Assembly: GCA_964503085.1 (NCBI GenBank)
Contig: CAZCYQ010000005.1
Coordinates: 1 to 64,000 of the forward strand
Reading direction: 5' to 3'
Origin: Bin80 sp964503085
Lineage (GTDB): Bacteria; Bacteroidota; Rhodothermia; Rhodothermales; Bin80
DNA length: 64,000 nucleotides
Position 1 is the stretch's first letter; each line of letters begins with the position of its first letter. A program made the translations under genes and the position numbers. The notes beneath the pieces are model-generated. The model saw only the letters and a program-made list of their open reading frames with translations, made no database searches and had not been told where the DNA came from. Shown piece after piece: positions 43,826 through 53,700 of this stretch.

Positions 43826-44763
43826 GATTTATGAATGTTCAAAACAGTAGCGGGTTCATGTCTGCTTGCTTGGATTCATCTCAATTTTCTGGATGATCCC
43901 CGGTGTGATTTTGCTGATGCATACTTCTTCCGGCCGATCAGGCTTCCCGACCATTCAGACTCGTGTTGGCGAGGCTTTCTCCTCTTAATGTGTGGAATGG
44001 TTGCATCACGATATCTAAATCACTAATCTCGCTGAAGCTCGTCCAAGCATCCAGTAGGCATAAAGATAGTCAGCTGATTTGGATCAATTATACTAATTAG
44101 GCAGCGGAGGTCAGCACATTGATTACACCGGTAGCTGCGTTTGCGCCGTAGAGTGCGCTGCTGGCATCTGACGTTGCCGCAATCGCGTTAATCAACGCCA
44201 GCGGCAGCAGTGATGAGTCGAGCTGTGCAGCTTATAGACCAGCAATGGAGGAGGCATCCAAGAGCATGAGGACCTGAGAGGCTGTGTTGCCCTGCTCGGA
44301 GCGTGTAGATAACCCCTTGCTGTAACCGCGGACATATAAGGTCGTACGAAACCCATGAATGTCCTAACTGTAAGGGTAATAGATGCTTTGAGTTCATGTA
44401 GATTCAGAAGTGTGTGTGCCGGGGCAGCAAGCTGCAGAGGTATCCGCGTGGCCATTACCGTGATAGGAGGTTATTGGTATATGGTTCTCGGCAGTTCTCC
44501 TGATTTGCCGTACGAACGTCTGGCAGCGTTCCCCGAAGAGCTGCAGTACAGCCTACTCCCATCCATCAGGTCAGTGACTGTATGCATTGGTTGATGTTCT
44601 TGAGCGCAATTACGCGGACCCTGATACGGCTTACAGTTGCGGGTACAATTCCATCCGGCGGGTGTTGTGACCAACAAAAGCCTTCTAGCGAGACGTTGCA
44701 GGTGCGACCAGCATCCGTCGAGCCCAGAATCGTGTACCCGAACGACGAGGCAGATCTTGTCAG
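43826..44763. other. Degenerate region with a TonB-receptor relic
   Basis: 938 bp without an intact gene. The central part (44097-44354, minus) is a receptor-plug relic annotated separately. Between 44460 and 44760 frames are short, and no family is recognisable on either strand. Confidence 0.45.
44097..44354 (-). pseudogene. Relic of a TonB-dependent receptor plug domain
   Basis: Reading the minus strand in one frame gives FRTTLYVRGYSKGLS, then SQVLMLLDASSIAGL, an in-frame TAA (44232-44234), AAQLDSSLLPLALINAIAA, and finally SDASSALYGANAATGVINV just before another stop. The order VRG, vLvLlDG, sALYGanA-tGVInv is that of the TonB receptor plug. Signal peptide, N-domain and the whole barrel are missing, so it is a fragment broken by at least one stop. 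Confidence 0.7.
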
Positions 44764-45777
44764 CTAAACGCCCAACTCGGCCTTAACCAGGCGTGTACCT
44801 TCAACCAAGGCATGCAGCTTTGCCCGTGCGGCCCAGCGTGCGGTTTCGCTGAAACCGCAATCAGGCGCAAGTACCAACTGATCTGGGGGGACATGTTTCA
44901 GCACCTGGCGAATCCGGTCTGCCACGATCTCCGGGGTTTCAATGAAGTAATTCTTCACATCAATGACTCCGGCCGCAACCGTTCGTGAGGCTTCGGCAAT
45001 TTGTTTGGTGAGTTCCAGTTCAGACATTTCCCGGTTGGCGAACTCTAGGTGGATCTCTTGTGCGGAAACGTCGAGGATATGCGGAAAGAGGGGTGCATAT
45101 GTTCGATGGGCCACGGGACGTCCGACGTAGTTGCCAAAGCATAAATGGAGGCCTATTTCCGCGTCCACACCGTCAATGCAGCCGTTGAAAAGATCAACGA
45201 ATGCACGGGGCGAGTGTTTATGAACGGCGTAAGAAGGTTCATCCAATTGGATGAAGGATGCACCAGCCTGGACTACGGCTTTCAATTCAGTATTGATGAT
45301 TTCAGCGAATCTTTCAGATACGGCCATGCGATCCGGGTAGATGCCACCGGTTTGGATGCGGCCAGCAAGTGTATACGGACCAGGGCAGGTTACCTTTAGC
45401 GGTCGTGAAGCACGAGCGCGGGCATAAAGAAACTCAGGAACCAGTCCGAGCCCATCAGGGGCAGCAAAAGGTTCCAAAGCCTCGTAACGTTCACGTTGAT
45501 CGTGACCACCTGGGCCCAGCCGTCGAAGTGGTTCAAGGGCTGAGAGGCCACTTAGGCATCCGTAGAACCCAGCAGTAAAGAACCCAAACCTGCGCATTTC
45601 GCCGTCGCTCACAACGTCTAGACCGGCCTCTTCTTGGTCACTGATCGCCATGTTCACTGCATCATCTAGCGTTTCTTCAATGTCTTTGGGGCCATATTCT
45701 CCACGCTCCACAGCATTGGTCGCGGTGATAAGCCAGGGGGGTAGCGCGTAACTGCCAATCACACTTGTCTTGAGCAT
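44764..45777 (-). CDS. Core-MetE methionine synthase-like protein (cobalamin-independent MetE C-domain fold)
   Basis: 337 aa, matching only the catalytic half of MetE. It begins TSVIGSYALPPWL and contains VSDGEMRRFGFF, FIQLDEPSYAVH, IGLHLCFGNYVGRP (zinc His and Cys) and LVLAPDCGFSETARWAARAK (zinc Cys). The N-terminal MetE domain needed for folate binding is absent; such core-MetE proteins in archaea and some bacteria take the methyl group from methylcobalamin. It therefore probably makes methionine from homocysteine in a corrinoid-dependent route. Monocistronic. Confidence 0.85.
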   Translation of the reverse strand: MLKTSVIGSYALPPWLITATNAVERGEYGPKDIEETLDDAVNMAISDQEEAGLDVVSDGEMRRFGFFTAGFYGCLSGLSALEPLRRLGPGGHDQRERYEALEPFAAPDGLGLVPEFLYARARASRPLKVTCPGPYTLAGRIQTGGIYPDRMAVSERFAEIINTELKAVVQAGASFIQLDEPSYAVHKHSPRAFVDLFNGCIDGVDAEIGLHLCFGNYVGRPVAHRTYAPLFPHILDVSAQEIHLEFANREMSELELTKQIAEASRTVAAGVIDVKNYFIETPEIVADRIRQVLKHVPPDQLVLAPDCGFSETARWAARAKLHALVEGTRLVKAELGV

Positions 45778-45943
45778 TTTCTTGGTAAGAGAAACAGTAT
45801 AGTTTGATATCCGCGGCCAATTTAGGGCGTCTCGGCGAAATTATTGATATGGTGTGTTTGCTATAAATTGATTAAATTGGGGTTTGTCGGTGTCGTTCTT
45901 AGTCGGTGCTGGCTGTAAAATTTTAACCAAACCTGAGTTTCAC

Positions 45944-47890
45944 ATGCGTAGAACTACTCTTTTTAGCCTGTTAATTGCATTCGTAGCCGCCGCTCCGGGG
46001 TTCGCTCAACAGGTAGACTTCCGATGGGAGCCCAGCCAATCGGAGGGCTTTCCCGGTCTCACAAATTTAATATGGCAAATACCTTACGTTCCTGCATATG
46101 CACCAGGAATTCATTCTGGTGCTCGATCCGTTGCTGGACCTGTGGATTTAGATGGTGACGGAAAGATGGAGGTGGTGCTGTCCGACTACTCGGGCGGTGG
46201 ACGGGTTCATGTCATCGAAAATGTTGGAGTGGATACGTGGGAATTGATCTATTCCGCTATGTCCCTGGAACCACCCGTTGGAACAACAAACAATGCTCGC
46301 GGCATTGCAGCGGGAGACTTGGATGGCAACGGTTTCGGAGAGGTATATATTTTTGCTGGCCATGGTCTGAGTGAGATCACTCTGGGGATAATCGGTGCTC
46401 TCTTTCCAGGCTTTGCTCCTTCACTTTTTTCGATTGTAGCTTCAGGTGACAATATGTTCGCGCCACTTCCTGAGTTCTGGGACTTTGATGGGGATACGCC
46501 TGATCGTTTTCGGACAGAGCAAATGACCATTGCTGATGTGGATGGAGATGGAGCTAACGAATTGCTGTTTGGCAATAATGGCGCTGCCAACACATATGAC
46601 AACTGGTATGTGCTTTCAGCAACCGGTTTAGGTTCAGGATTTTCCGCATGGACCCAGGAAGCGCGCTGGAGCAGTAGGGGTTCAGAAGATTTTGATCCGG
46701 TTAACCGTGGTGGGGGAAGCTCCTATGGTATAGTTCCGGCTGACTTGGATGGGGACGGCACCATGGAAATCGTCCTAGGCTCATGGAACAACCTGAACTT
46801 CTCAAATGTGGATGTGACTGGTCCAAATGAATATGCGTCCCCAACGGGTGATCATCCGTTCGCCAGAGGGAGCTCCAGTGATCACGTATCATTTTTTGGT
46901 TGCACAGTTGTGGACATGGATATGAACGGCGACGATGAGGTTTACTGCCCCGTGCTGCAAACCGGCAGCATTGCGCTTATGAACTACGAGGCCGGTGAGG
47001 ATCCTCTGCAAATTTACTATACAGCAGATGTGAACGACGATGACTACAGCAAGAATAATTTGGTGAATCCGTTGGTTGAGGCGGCAGGTGGTGGGCTTGG
47101 AATAACCAGTGGCGACATTGACATGGATGGAGTTCCAGAGCTGATTCTGACTGGATCGTCCTACACACATCAGCAGTATGCAGCTGGCAATCCTCCCCGT
47201 TGGGTGAATATCGTTGATTTCATTGGAGGGGATGTGGAAGATCCAGCTAACTACGGCGTACGTGCTGTTGATTTTCCAATGCCTGCGGAAATGGTCTTCG
47301 ACACAGTCAATCGTGATAGTGCTGGGACAATGACTACTTACATGGAGAATGGTGCCCAGGGCCCTGAATTTGCGGGTAAAATGGTTTACCTCGGGGACGT
47401 AGATGGTGACGGTCATAACGAAGTCGCAATGTCTTTCCAAGGCGTGGATGACAGTGTCTATGTGTACAATGAGGTGTTCAACCCAGCCGATTCCACCTAC
47501 ACCAGAACGGTTGCCGAAGCTAAAGCGCATCCTTATCGGGCGTTCATGCGCGTTCTCTCGGGAGACGGGATATCAACACGTATATCACATGACAGGATCA
47601 TTATTCCTTCGGATTTCGAGTTGCATGGCAACTATCCGAACCCGTTCAATCCATCGACAACATTCTCCTTCACGCTTCCGTTGGATAAGCGTGTCAGCGT
47701 GAGAGTGTATGACATGACCGGGCGACTGGTCAGAACCTTGGTCAATGACGAGTATTACGCCGAGGGTACACATTCAGTAGTCTGGAATGGGCTCAACGAC
47801 AGCGGACATGCAGTTGCAAGTGGACAGTACATCTACACGCTGGAGTGGGGACAATTTCGACATACGCGCCGCATGGTGCTTGTGAAATAG
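45944..47890 (+). CDS. Secreted FG-GAP/VCBS repeat protein with T9SS sorting domain
   Basis: 648 aa from the ATG at 45944 (MRRTTLFSLLIAFVAAAPGF, cleavage near FAQQ); the frame opens earlier at 45884. FG-GAP/VCBS propeller repeats with calcium loops: DLDGDGKMEVVLSDYSGGG, DLDGNGFGEVYIFAG, DVDGDGANELLFGNNGA, DLDGDGTMEIVLGSW, DIDMDGVPELILTG, DVDGDGHNEVAMSF. The C-terminus NYPNPFNPSTTFSFTLPL to RMVLVK is a T9SS type A sorting domain. It heads the second surface operon, in the place held by the CBM9-like protein in the first. Probable surface binding protein; ligand unknown. Confidence 0.85.
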   Translation: MRRTTLFSLLIAFVAAAPGFAQQVDFRWEPSQSEGFPGLTNLIWQIPYVPAYAPGIHSGARSVAGPVDLDGDGKMEVVLSDYSGGGRVHVIENVGVDTWELIYSAMSLEPPVGTTNNARGIAAGDLDGNGFGEVYIFAGHGLSEITLGIIGALFPGFAPSLFSIVASGDNMFAPLPEFWDFDGDTPDRFRTEQMTIADVDGDGANELLFGNNGAANTYDNWYVLSATGLGSGFSAWTQEARWSSRGSEDFDPVNRGGGSSYGIVPADLDGDGTMEIVLGSWNNLNFSNVDVTGPNEYASPTGDHPFARGSSSDHVSFFGCTVVDMDMNGDDEVYCPVLQTGSIALMNYEAGEDPLQIYYTADVNDDDYSKNNLVNPLVEAAGGGLGITSGDIDMDGVPELILTGSSYTHQQYAAGNPPRWVNIVDFIGGDVEDPANYGVRAVDFPMPAEMVFDTVNRDSAGTMTTYMENGAQGPEFAGKMVYLGDVDGDGHNEVAMSFQGVDDSVYVYNEVFNPADSTYTRTVAEAKAHPYRAFMRVLSGDGISTRISHDRIIIPSDFELHGNYPNPFNPSTTFSFTLPLDKRVSVRVYDMTGRLVRTLVNDEYYAEGTHSVVWNGLNDSGHAVASGQYIYTLEWGQFRHTRRMVLVK

Positions 47891-47907
47891 TGAAAGAATT
47901 CTCCGAG

Positions 47908-47939
47908 GATCGGAAGAGGTGTTCTCGCCTCTTCCGATC
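47908..47939. other. 12-bp perfect hairpin between FG-GAP gene and TonB receptor gene
   Basis: GATCGGAAGAGG and CCTCTTCCGATC form a perfect 12-bp stem with an 8-nt loop, 18 bp after the FG-GAP stop. No T-run follows, so it is not a standard intrinsic terminator; it could attenuate or stabilise the mRNA between the two genes. The arms also match the end of common Illumina adapters (see findings). Confidence 0.75.
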
Positions 47940-48021
47940 TCATCCGGGAGGAACTGGAGGCGTTTTGCCGACAGGCCTATACGCCCATACGTTCGTGTAC
48001 TAAGAAGAATTTTCAGCCACA

Positions 48022-50775
48022 ATGCAAAGACTTCTTGGGCTGGTGTTATTCGCTGTTTTGTGGTCCGTACCCGCTCTGGGACAGGGCAAAATCGCTGGTC
48101 ACATTGAAGATGCGGATGCAGGCGACGAACTCATAGGGGTGGCCGTTCTTATTGATGATGGCACTGGGCGAGGTACCACCACGGATCTAGAGGGCAATTA
48201 TGTGCTCCTCAATTTGCGCCCAGGATTGTACACACTTGAGTTTTCGTATATCGGATACCAGACCCAGTTCATTACCGATATTCAGGTTACGAGTGGGCAA
48301 ACCACGCGAATTGACGTTAAGCTCCGTCAGAGTGTGATTGAAGGAGAAGAGCTAATCGTTCAGGCAGAGCGGCCGTTAGTGCAAAAGGACCTGACAGCGT
48401 CAAAGAAAACAGTCGTAGCTGCAGAGATTGAGGCCTTGCCCGTAGAAAGCTTCTTCGGTGTCCTGGCTACGACCGCCGGCGTTACGACCGGGGCCAGTGG
48501 AGAGTTGCATGTTCGCGGTGGACGCAGTAACGAAATCTCCTATCTGGTTGATGGACTCGCCGTCAGCAATCCGTTTAATACCAATGGAATAAACACGCGT
48601 GTAGCGATTGATGCCATTGAAGAACTGACGGTGATTTCGGGGGCTTTCAATGCAGAGTATGGCAAGGCGATGTCGGCGGTCGTTAATCTGGTTACCAAGG
48701 AAGGGGGAGACCGCTATGAGGGCTCGGTGACTGCTTATGGAGGCGATTATCTTACACGCAATGACAAGCTGTTCCTCTTGCCAGAGGGGGTGGACCTGAA
48801 CACGTTGACATTTGAGGGATCTCTGAGCGGACCTATTCCGGTGGGGCCTAGAATGAGGTTTCTGGTATCGGGCAGGTACGATAACAACGACGGGCACTTG
48901 TATGGTATTCGCCAGCATCTGCCGAGTGACTCTGCTAATTTCAACAGCAATCCCTGGTATTACGAAATCCACGGCAAGCCGTGGTGGGATTATGCGGACA
49001 GTACTGTAACGCTCCCGGACGGGACGGTCGTTGAGGGTGGGGGCCTAGCACTACCCAATGATCGCGTGGCCATGAACCCGAGTGAACGCTTTAATGTGCT
49101 TTCAAAGCTAACGACACGGTTGACACGCAATACACAGTTGGAGTACTCGTACCTCATTGATAACAGTGAGGCCAAGGGCTTCAGTTTTGGTTATCGATAC
49201 AACCCGGATGGTGTTGCTTCCAATCAAAGGCGTAATCAGAACCACAGTCTGCATTTTACCCATACGCTAAGTACGCGCGCCTTCTATACTGTAAAGCTTT
49301 CCTGGGCCCAGGCATCGTACAAGTACTTTCTGTACGAGGACCCGCAGGATCCACGCTATGTCAAAGATATTGGGGCAATCGGTGCAGGGAACGTGATAGG
49401 GTTTCCCGGCAACAATTACCTTTTCGCCGGGAACCAGAAATCCCATATCTACGAAGATTCCCAGTCGTTGCGGGGCAAGGCAGATTTTACACGACAGTTC
49501 GGCATTACACATGAAGTGAAGGCAGGGCTGGAAGTGCAGCAGCATAGCCTAAGTCGCCAAAATTTTGTTGTGCTCTACGACGGCAATCAATATCTGGAGC
49601 CAACAGTTGAGCCAGTCGATAATCCATCTCACGATCGTTACGACGACCAGACCGTGCTGGAGCTGAGTGCATATGCTCAGGATAAGCTGGAATTTGACAA
49701 CTTCATCATCAATGCCGGGCTCCGCTTTGAGCGCTTCGAGCCGAACGGCACATACATTCCGGATTTATTTGATCCTCAAGGAGATCTTGCGGAGGCGTCA
49801 ACCAAGAATATGCTTTTGCCTCGATTGGGAGTTTCGTTTCCGATTACAGAGCGAGGCATAATCCATTTTTCGTACGGACACTTCGCTCAGATGCCTTCGT
49901 TGCGCAATCTATATGTTAACCCGGAGTTTGAGTTTCCCAAAGGCAGTGCGCCTACGTTTGGCAACACCAATCTGCGCCCAGAGCGCACAGTTCAGTACGA
50001 GTTTGGCCTTCAGCAGCAGATCGGTGACCTGTTAGCTGTACACCTGACAGGATACTTCAAGAACATCCGGGATTATATGGCGCTGCAACTGGTACGCCAC
50101 TCGACGATTGCCGGTGAAGACCTATACAATATTTACCTGAACAAGGCGTACGCCAATGTTACGGGGCTTACTGTCTCGCTTACCAAGCGTCGGTCACGCA
50201 ACGGTTTTCTGTCTGCTACGCTGGATTATACATTCCAGATTGCCGAGGGTAGCGACGATGATGCTAACAGGTTTTTCTTTAACAGATTATCTGGCCGAGA
50301 GAATGAACTCGAGGTTGTTCCGCTTACATTTGATCAGCGCCATGTGATTTCGTCAACGGTCACGTTGTCGCGTTCCAGAAGCCTCGGGCTGTCTTTCAAT
50401 GGACAGTTCTCAACAGGGTACCCATATTCGCCCTTCATTCTGGATCAGAATGTAGACCTGCCTACGCGTAGCGGGCGAAAGCCATCCAAGTTGAGCTTGG
50501 ATGTACATCTATTCAAGGAATTCAGGGTGATGGATAATGTGCCAATCCGTGCTTTTGTCAAAGTATTCAATCTGCTGGACCGCTTGAACGAGAACTTTGT
50601 GTTTAATGATACGGGTCGTGCCACCTACTCGTTGTCGGATCAACGAAACGTTCATGCCACCTGGAAACCAAATTACGATCTTCCAGGCGTCCACACGCTG
50701 GCAGAATATGACACACGACCACACTGGTACAGCTCACCACGCCAGGTAAGGGTCGGCTTGACGGTGTCCTTCTGA
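48022..50775 (+). CDS. TonB-dependent outer-membrane receptor with carboxypeptidase-regulatory-like domain
   Basis: 917 aa: signal peptide (VLFAVLWSVPALGQ), a CarboxypepD_reg-like domain at about residues 22-105 (DLEGNYVLLNLRPGLYTLEF), plug (GELHVRGGRSNEISYLVDGL, LTVISGAFNAEYGKAMSAVV) and a beta-barrel ending VRVGLTVSF. Same architecture as the receptor at 5803, including the EGEELIVQAERPLV bridge. The TGA overlaps the ATG of the 1134-aa gene by one base. Substrate unknown. Confidence 0.9.
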   Translation: MQRLLGLVLFAVLWSVPALGQGKIAGHIEDADAGDELIGVAVLIDDGTGRGTTTDLEGNYVLLNLRPGLYTLEFSYIGYQTQFITDIQVTSGQTTRIDVKLRQSVIEGEELIVQAERPLVQKDLTASKKTVVAAEIEALPVESFFGVLATTAGVTTGASGELHVRGGRSNEISYLVDGLAVSNPFNTNGINTRVAIDAIEELTVISGAFNAEYGKAMSAVVNLVTKEGGDRYEGSVTAYGGDYLTRNDKLFLLPEGVDLNTLTFEGSLSGPIPVGPRMRFLVSGRYDNNDGHLYGIRQHLPSDSANFNSNPWYYEIHGKPWWDYADSTVTLPDGTVVEGGGLALPNDRVAMNPSERFNVLSKLTTRLTRNTQLEYSYLIDNSEAKGFSFGYRYNPDGVASNQRRNQNHSLHFTHTLSTRAFYTVKLSWAQASYKYFLYEDPQDPRYVKDIGAIGAGNVIGFPGNNYLFAGNQKSHIYEDSQSLRGKADFTRQFGITHEVKAGLEVQQHSLSRQNFVVLYDGNQYLEPTVEPVDNPSHDRYDDQTVLELSAYAQDKLEFDNFIINAGLRFERFEPNGTYIPDLFDPQGDLAEASTKNMLLPRLGVSFPITERGIIHFSYGHFAQMPSLRNLYVNPEFEFPKGSAPTFGNTNLRPERTVQYEFGLQQQIGDLLAVHLTGYFKNIRDYMALQLVRHSTIAGEDLYNIYLNKAYANVTGLTVSLTKRRSRNGFLSATLDYTFQIAEGSDDDANRFFFNRLSGRENELEVVPLTFDQRHVISSTVTLSRSRSLGLSFNGQFSTGYPYSPFILDQNVDLPTRSGRKPSKLSLDVHLFKEFRVMDNVPIRAFVKVFNLLDRLNENFVFNDTGRATYSLSDQRNVHATWKPNYDLPGVHTLAEYDTRPHWYSSPRQVRVGLTVSF

Positions 50776-53700
50776 TGAATTTTCGACTCAACAGTCTCCT
50801 GATCCTGGGTATATCGCTGTTCATCGGGCAGGTGAATGCCCAAGAGATCGGCACGGATCGGTTGCGTGGATGGGATCAGTTTGAAGTGAATGCCTGGTTG
50901 ACGAACCTGGCGAAGATGCCGCTTATACAAGGCGCCAATCAGGATTGTGACGAGGGGCTTACCAACCGAAGGGATGCCATATTGAATGGTAACCGGATAA
51001 CGACTCAGATTTTCAACTTCGGGTCAATTTCCGCACCTGGAAATACGATCACAGATATTGTCTGGAATGGCCTCGGTTACGGGTACGAGTTTGGGCCGTT
51101 TGTAGCCGCAGAGGTGGTTGATACGTATCGGGAAGATGGGCGTGCCCGTGACCCTCAGAGTGTTCTGTTGCGGGATGAAAACGGTAGTCCTGTCTTTGAC
51201 GCAAACGGTAATCCGGTCTACGTCATGCGGATTGTCTCAGATGGGCTGGTCTCCAATGGCGGCGAAATCTCTCCGGATGGCTCCACTTACTGGGGCTGGC
51301 AGCCGATAGCCTGTGCGGAACCAGTCGGAGGCTTCGCAGGAATTCAGGTGGTCAATCCGGTGTCGAACAAGATTCCCACGAACGACGATACCGATGACAA
51401 TCTGGACGGGAAGCCTGATTCATGGCCCGACGACTGGTACAACGAAACCCTGGAACAGTACCTGTGGCCCGGTGCGCTGCGACAGGGTGCCTCCAATGCA
51501 GATAAGGAGACACTCTACTTTATGAATGACTATAACAACAGTGAATTCAGCTATTGGCCATTTCCCAGCGACAGCACGAAGCGAGGGCTGGGCTTGGAGG
51601 TGGAAGTGCGGCTGTACCAATGGGCCAATCCACTCGCAGAGGACGTAATCTTTTTGATCTATAAGATTACCAATAAGAGTGAAAAGGACCTTGATAAGGT
51701 GATCTTCGGGATGTGGGGAGACCCGCATGTAGGCGGTCCAGGGGACTGGCCGGATGACTGGGCATTCTATGATGAAAATCTCAATATGGTTTTTGCATGG
51801 GATGATGACGGCCGCAGTGACATTGCGGGTCGTGTTCCTGGATACTTTGGCTACAAGTTTCTGGAAAGCCCGGGGGTGGATGATGATGGTATCGACAACG
51901 ACGGAGACGGTCTGATCGACGAATCCTGGACGGACGGCATTGACAATGATGGGGACTGGGATCCAGACCTAGATGATGTGGGGATAGACGGGATTCCGGG
52001 GACCGGAGATTTTGGTGAGGGCGATGGTATTCCCACCGCGGGGGATCAGTTTGATATTACCAAGCCCGGAGAGCCGAATTTTGAGTTTACGGATATTGAT
52101 GAGAGCGATCAGTTTGGATTAACCTCCTTTGCGTCTCCTCCCTTTGCAGGGAACCGCGTTGATAATGATGAACGCGTATGGAGTTTTATTCAGCCGGGGC
52201 GTTTTGATGTCGTCCCCTCTACGCCTGGTGATTATGTGTTTCTGTACGGATCCGGGGATTTTCGACTGAAAGCCGGAGCTACTAAACGGTTCTCCATAGC
52301 GCTGATTGTCGGGCAGAACCGTCAGGATCTAAGGCTTAACGCAAACGTAGCTCAGCAGATCTACGATGTTGGATATGTTTTTGCCAAGCCTCCGCAGAAG
52401 CCTACATTGCGAGCAGCAGCCGGAGATAAACGCGTCACATTGTACTGGGACGATGCTGCTGAGGAGTCCGTTGATCCGCTCACACGCGAGGAGGACTTTG
52501 AGGGTTATGTGATCTATCGTTCGACGGATCACGAATTCTCAGACCAGCAAACCATAACTGATATTAATGGGAGCAGATTTCTGTTTACGCCACTCAAGAC
52601 AGCCCTGGGGGTAGATGCCCGTTTTGATTTAGACAATGGGCTGAAGGGACCGAGCCCGATAACGTTCCCGGGTCGTGGCGTATCGTATGATTTGGGCGAT
52701 GATACTGGACTGTTCCATACGTTTGTTGACTCTAATAATGTCGTTAATGGACAAACGTACTACTACACGGTCGCGGCCTATGACCGTGGATATGCGGGTA
52801 CAGAGGAGGAAGAGGCTTTTGCGAATGGAATCCCCCCTAGTGAGACGAGCAAGACCATTACCTATGATCCGACCACGGATCAGTATATATTTGACCTGAA
52901 TACGATCGCTGTTGTACCTGGTCCGAAAGTGGCGGGGTATGTTCCTCCCTCTGCGCTGGATCCAGCAGGTCTCGTCCACGCGAACGGGCATGCAACGGGG
53001 GCCATAGTGATCAATGTGGTTGACGAACTGGCGGTACGTGATGGTCAGACCTATCGCATTGAGTTCAATGATACCGATGACGGTATTGCTTACTCGGTTA
53101 TCAACGAGGGGCCTGTCACGGTCAGGGTACTCGCCTCTCCGGGCAAGAGTCAGCGTACGACATATCAGAATATTATCGAAAGCTCGCTTGAAGTGCGAAC
53201 AGCTGACGGACGCTTGTTAGTACGGGGCACGGATTACAGCGTTAATGGAGTTCACGGGGCGATAAATGTGTTCCAGAGCGCCGGTATTGCTCCGGGGCAA
53301 GAGTTGTTCGCTTCATTTCAGTACGCACCGCTCTTCGAAAGTAGATTGCTTCAGAGTGAAGAGGCGAACATCGTGTTTGATGGGTTGCATGTTTTTGTCC
53401 AGGATGACTTACTGGAGCCGAATGTAGAGGCTTCCGGTTGGACAGGCAGCGGTACAGAGATCCCCTATCAGCTCCTCCCTCCCAGCACTGGTCCAAGGCG
53501 TATGCTGTACCCCGCGGACTACGAAATCAGATTCGCGGACTCGCCGATCGGGAATGGGTTCAATAACAATTTGCCTATTCCGTTTGAGGTAGTGAATGTT
53601 ACACGCGCCAACATGCCAATTGATGTGTTTGTGCCGGATGTTAACCGTAACGGAGTCTGGGATGTGAATGAGCGAATCGTATTTCTGGAACAGGTTGATG

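Noticed and set aside
44355..44594. Plus-strand 79-codon frame in the gap before core-MetE
   Set aside because: It partly opposes the TonB relic and has no domain; more likely non-coding.
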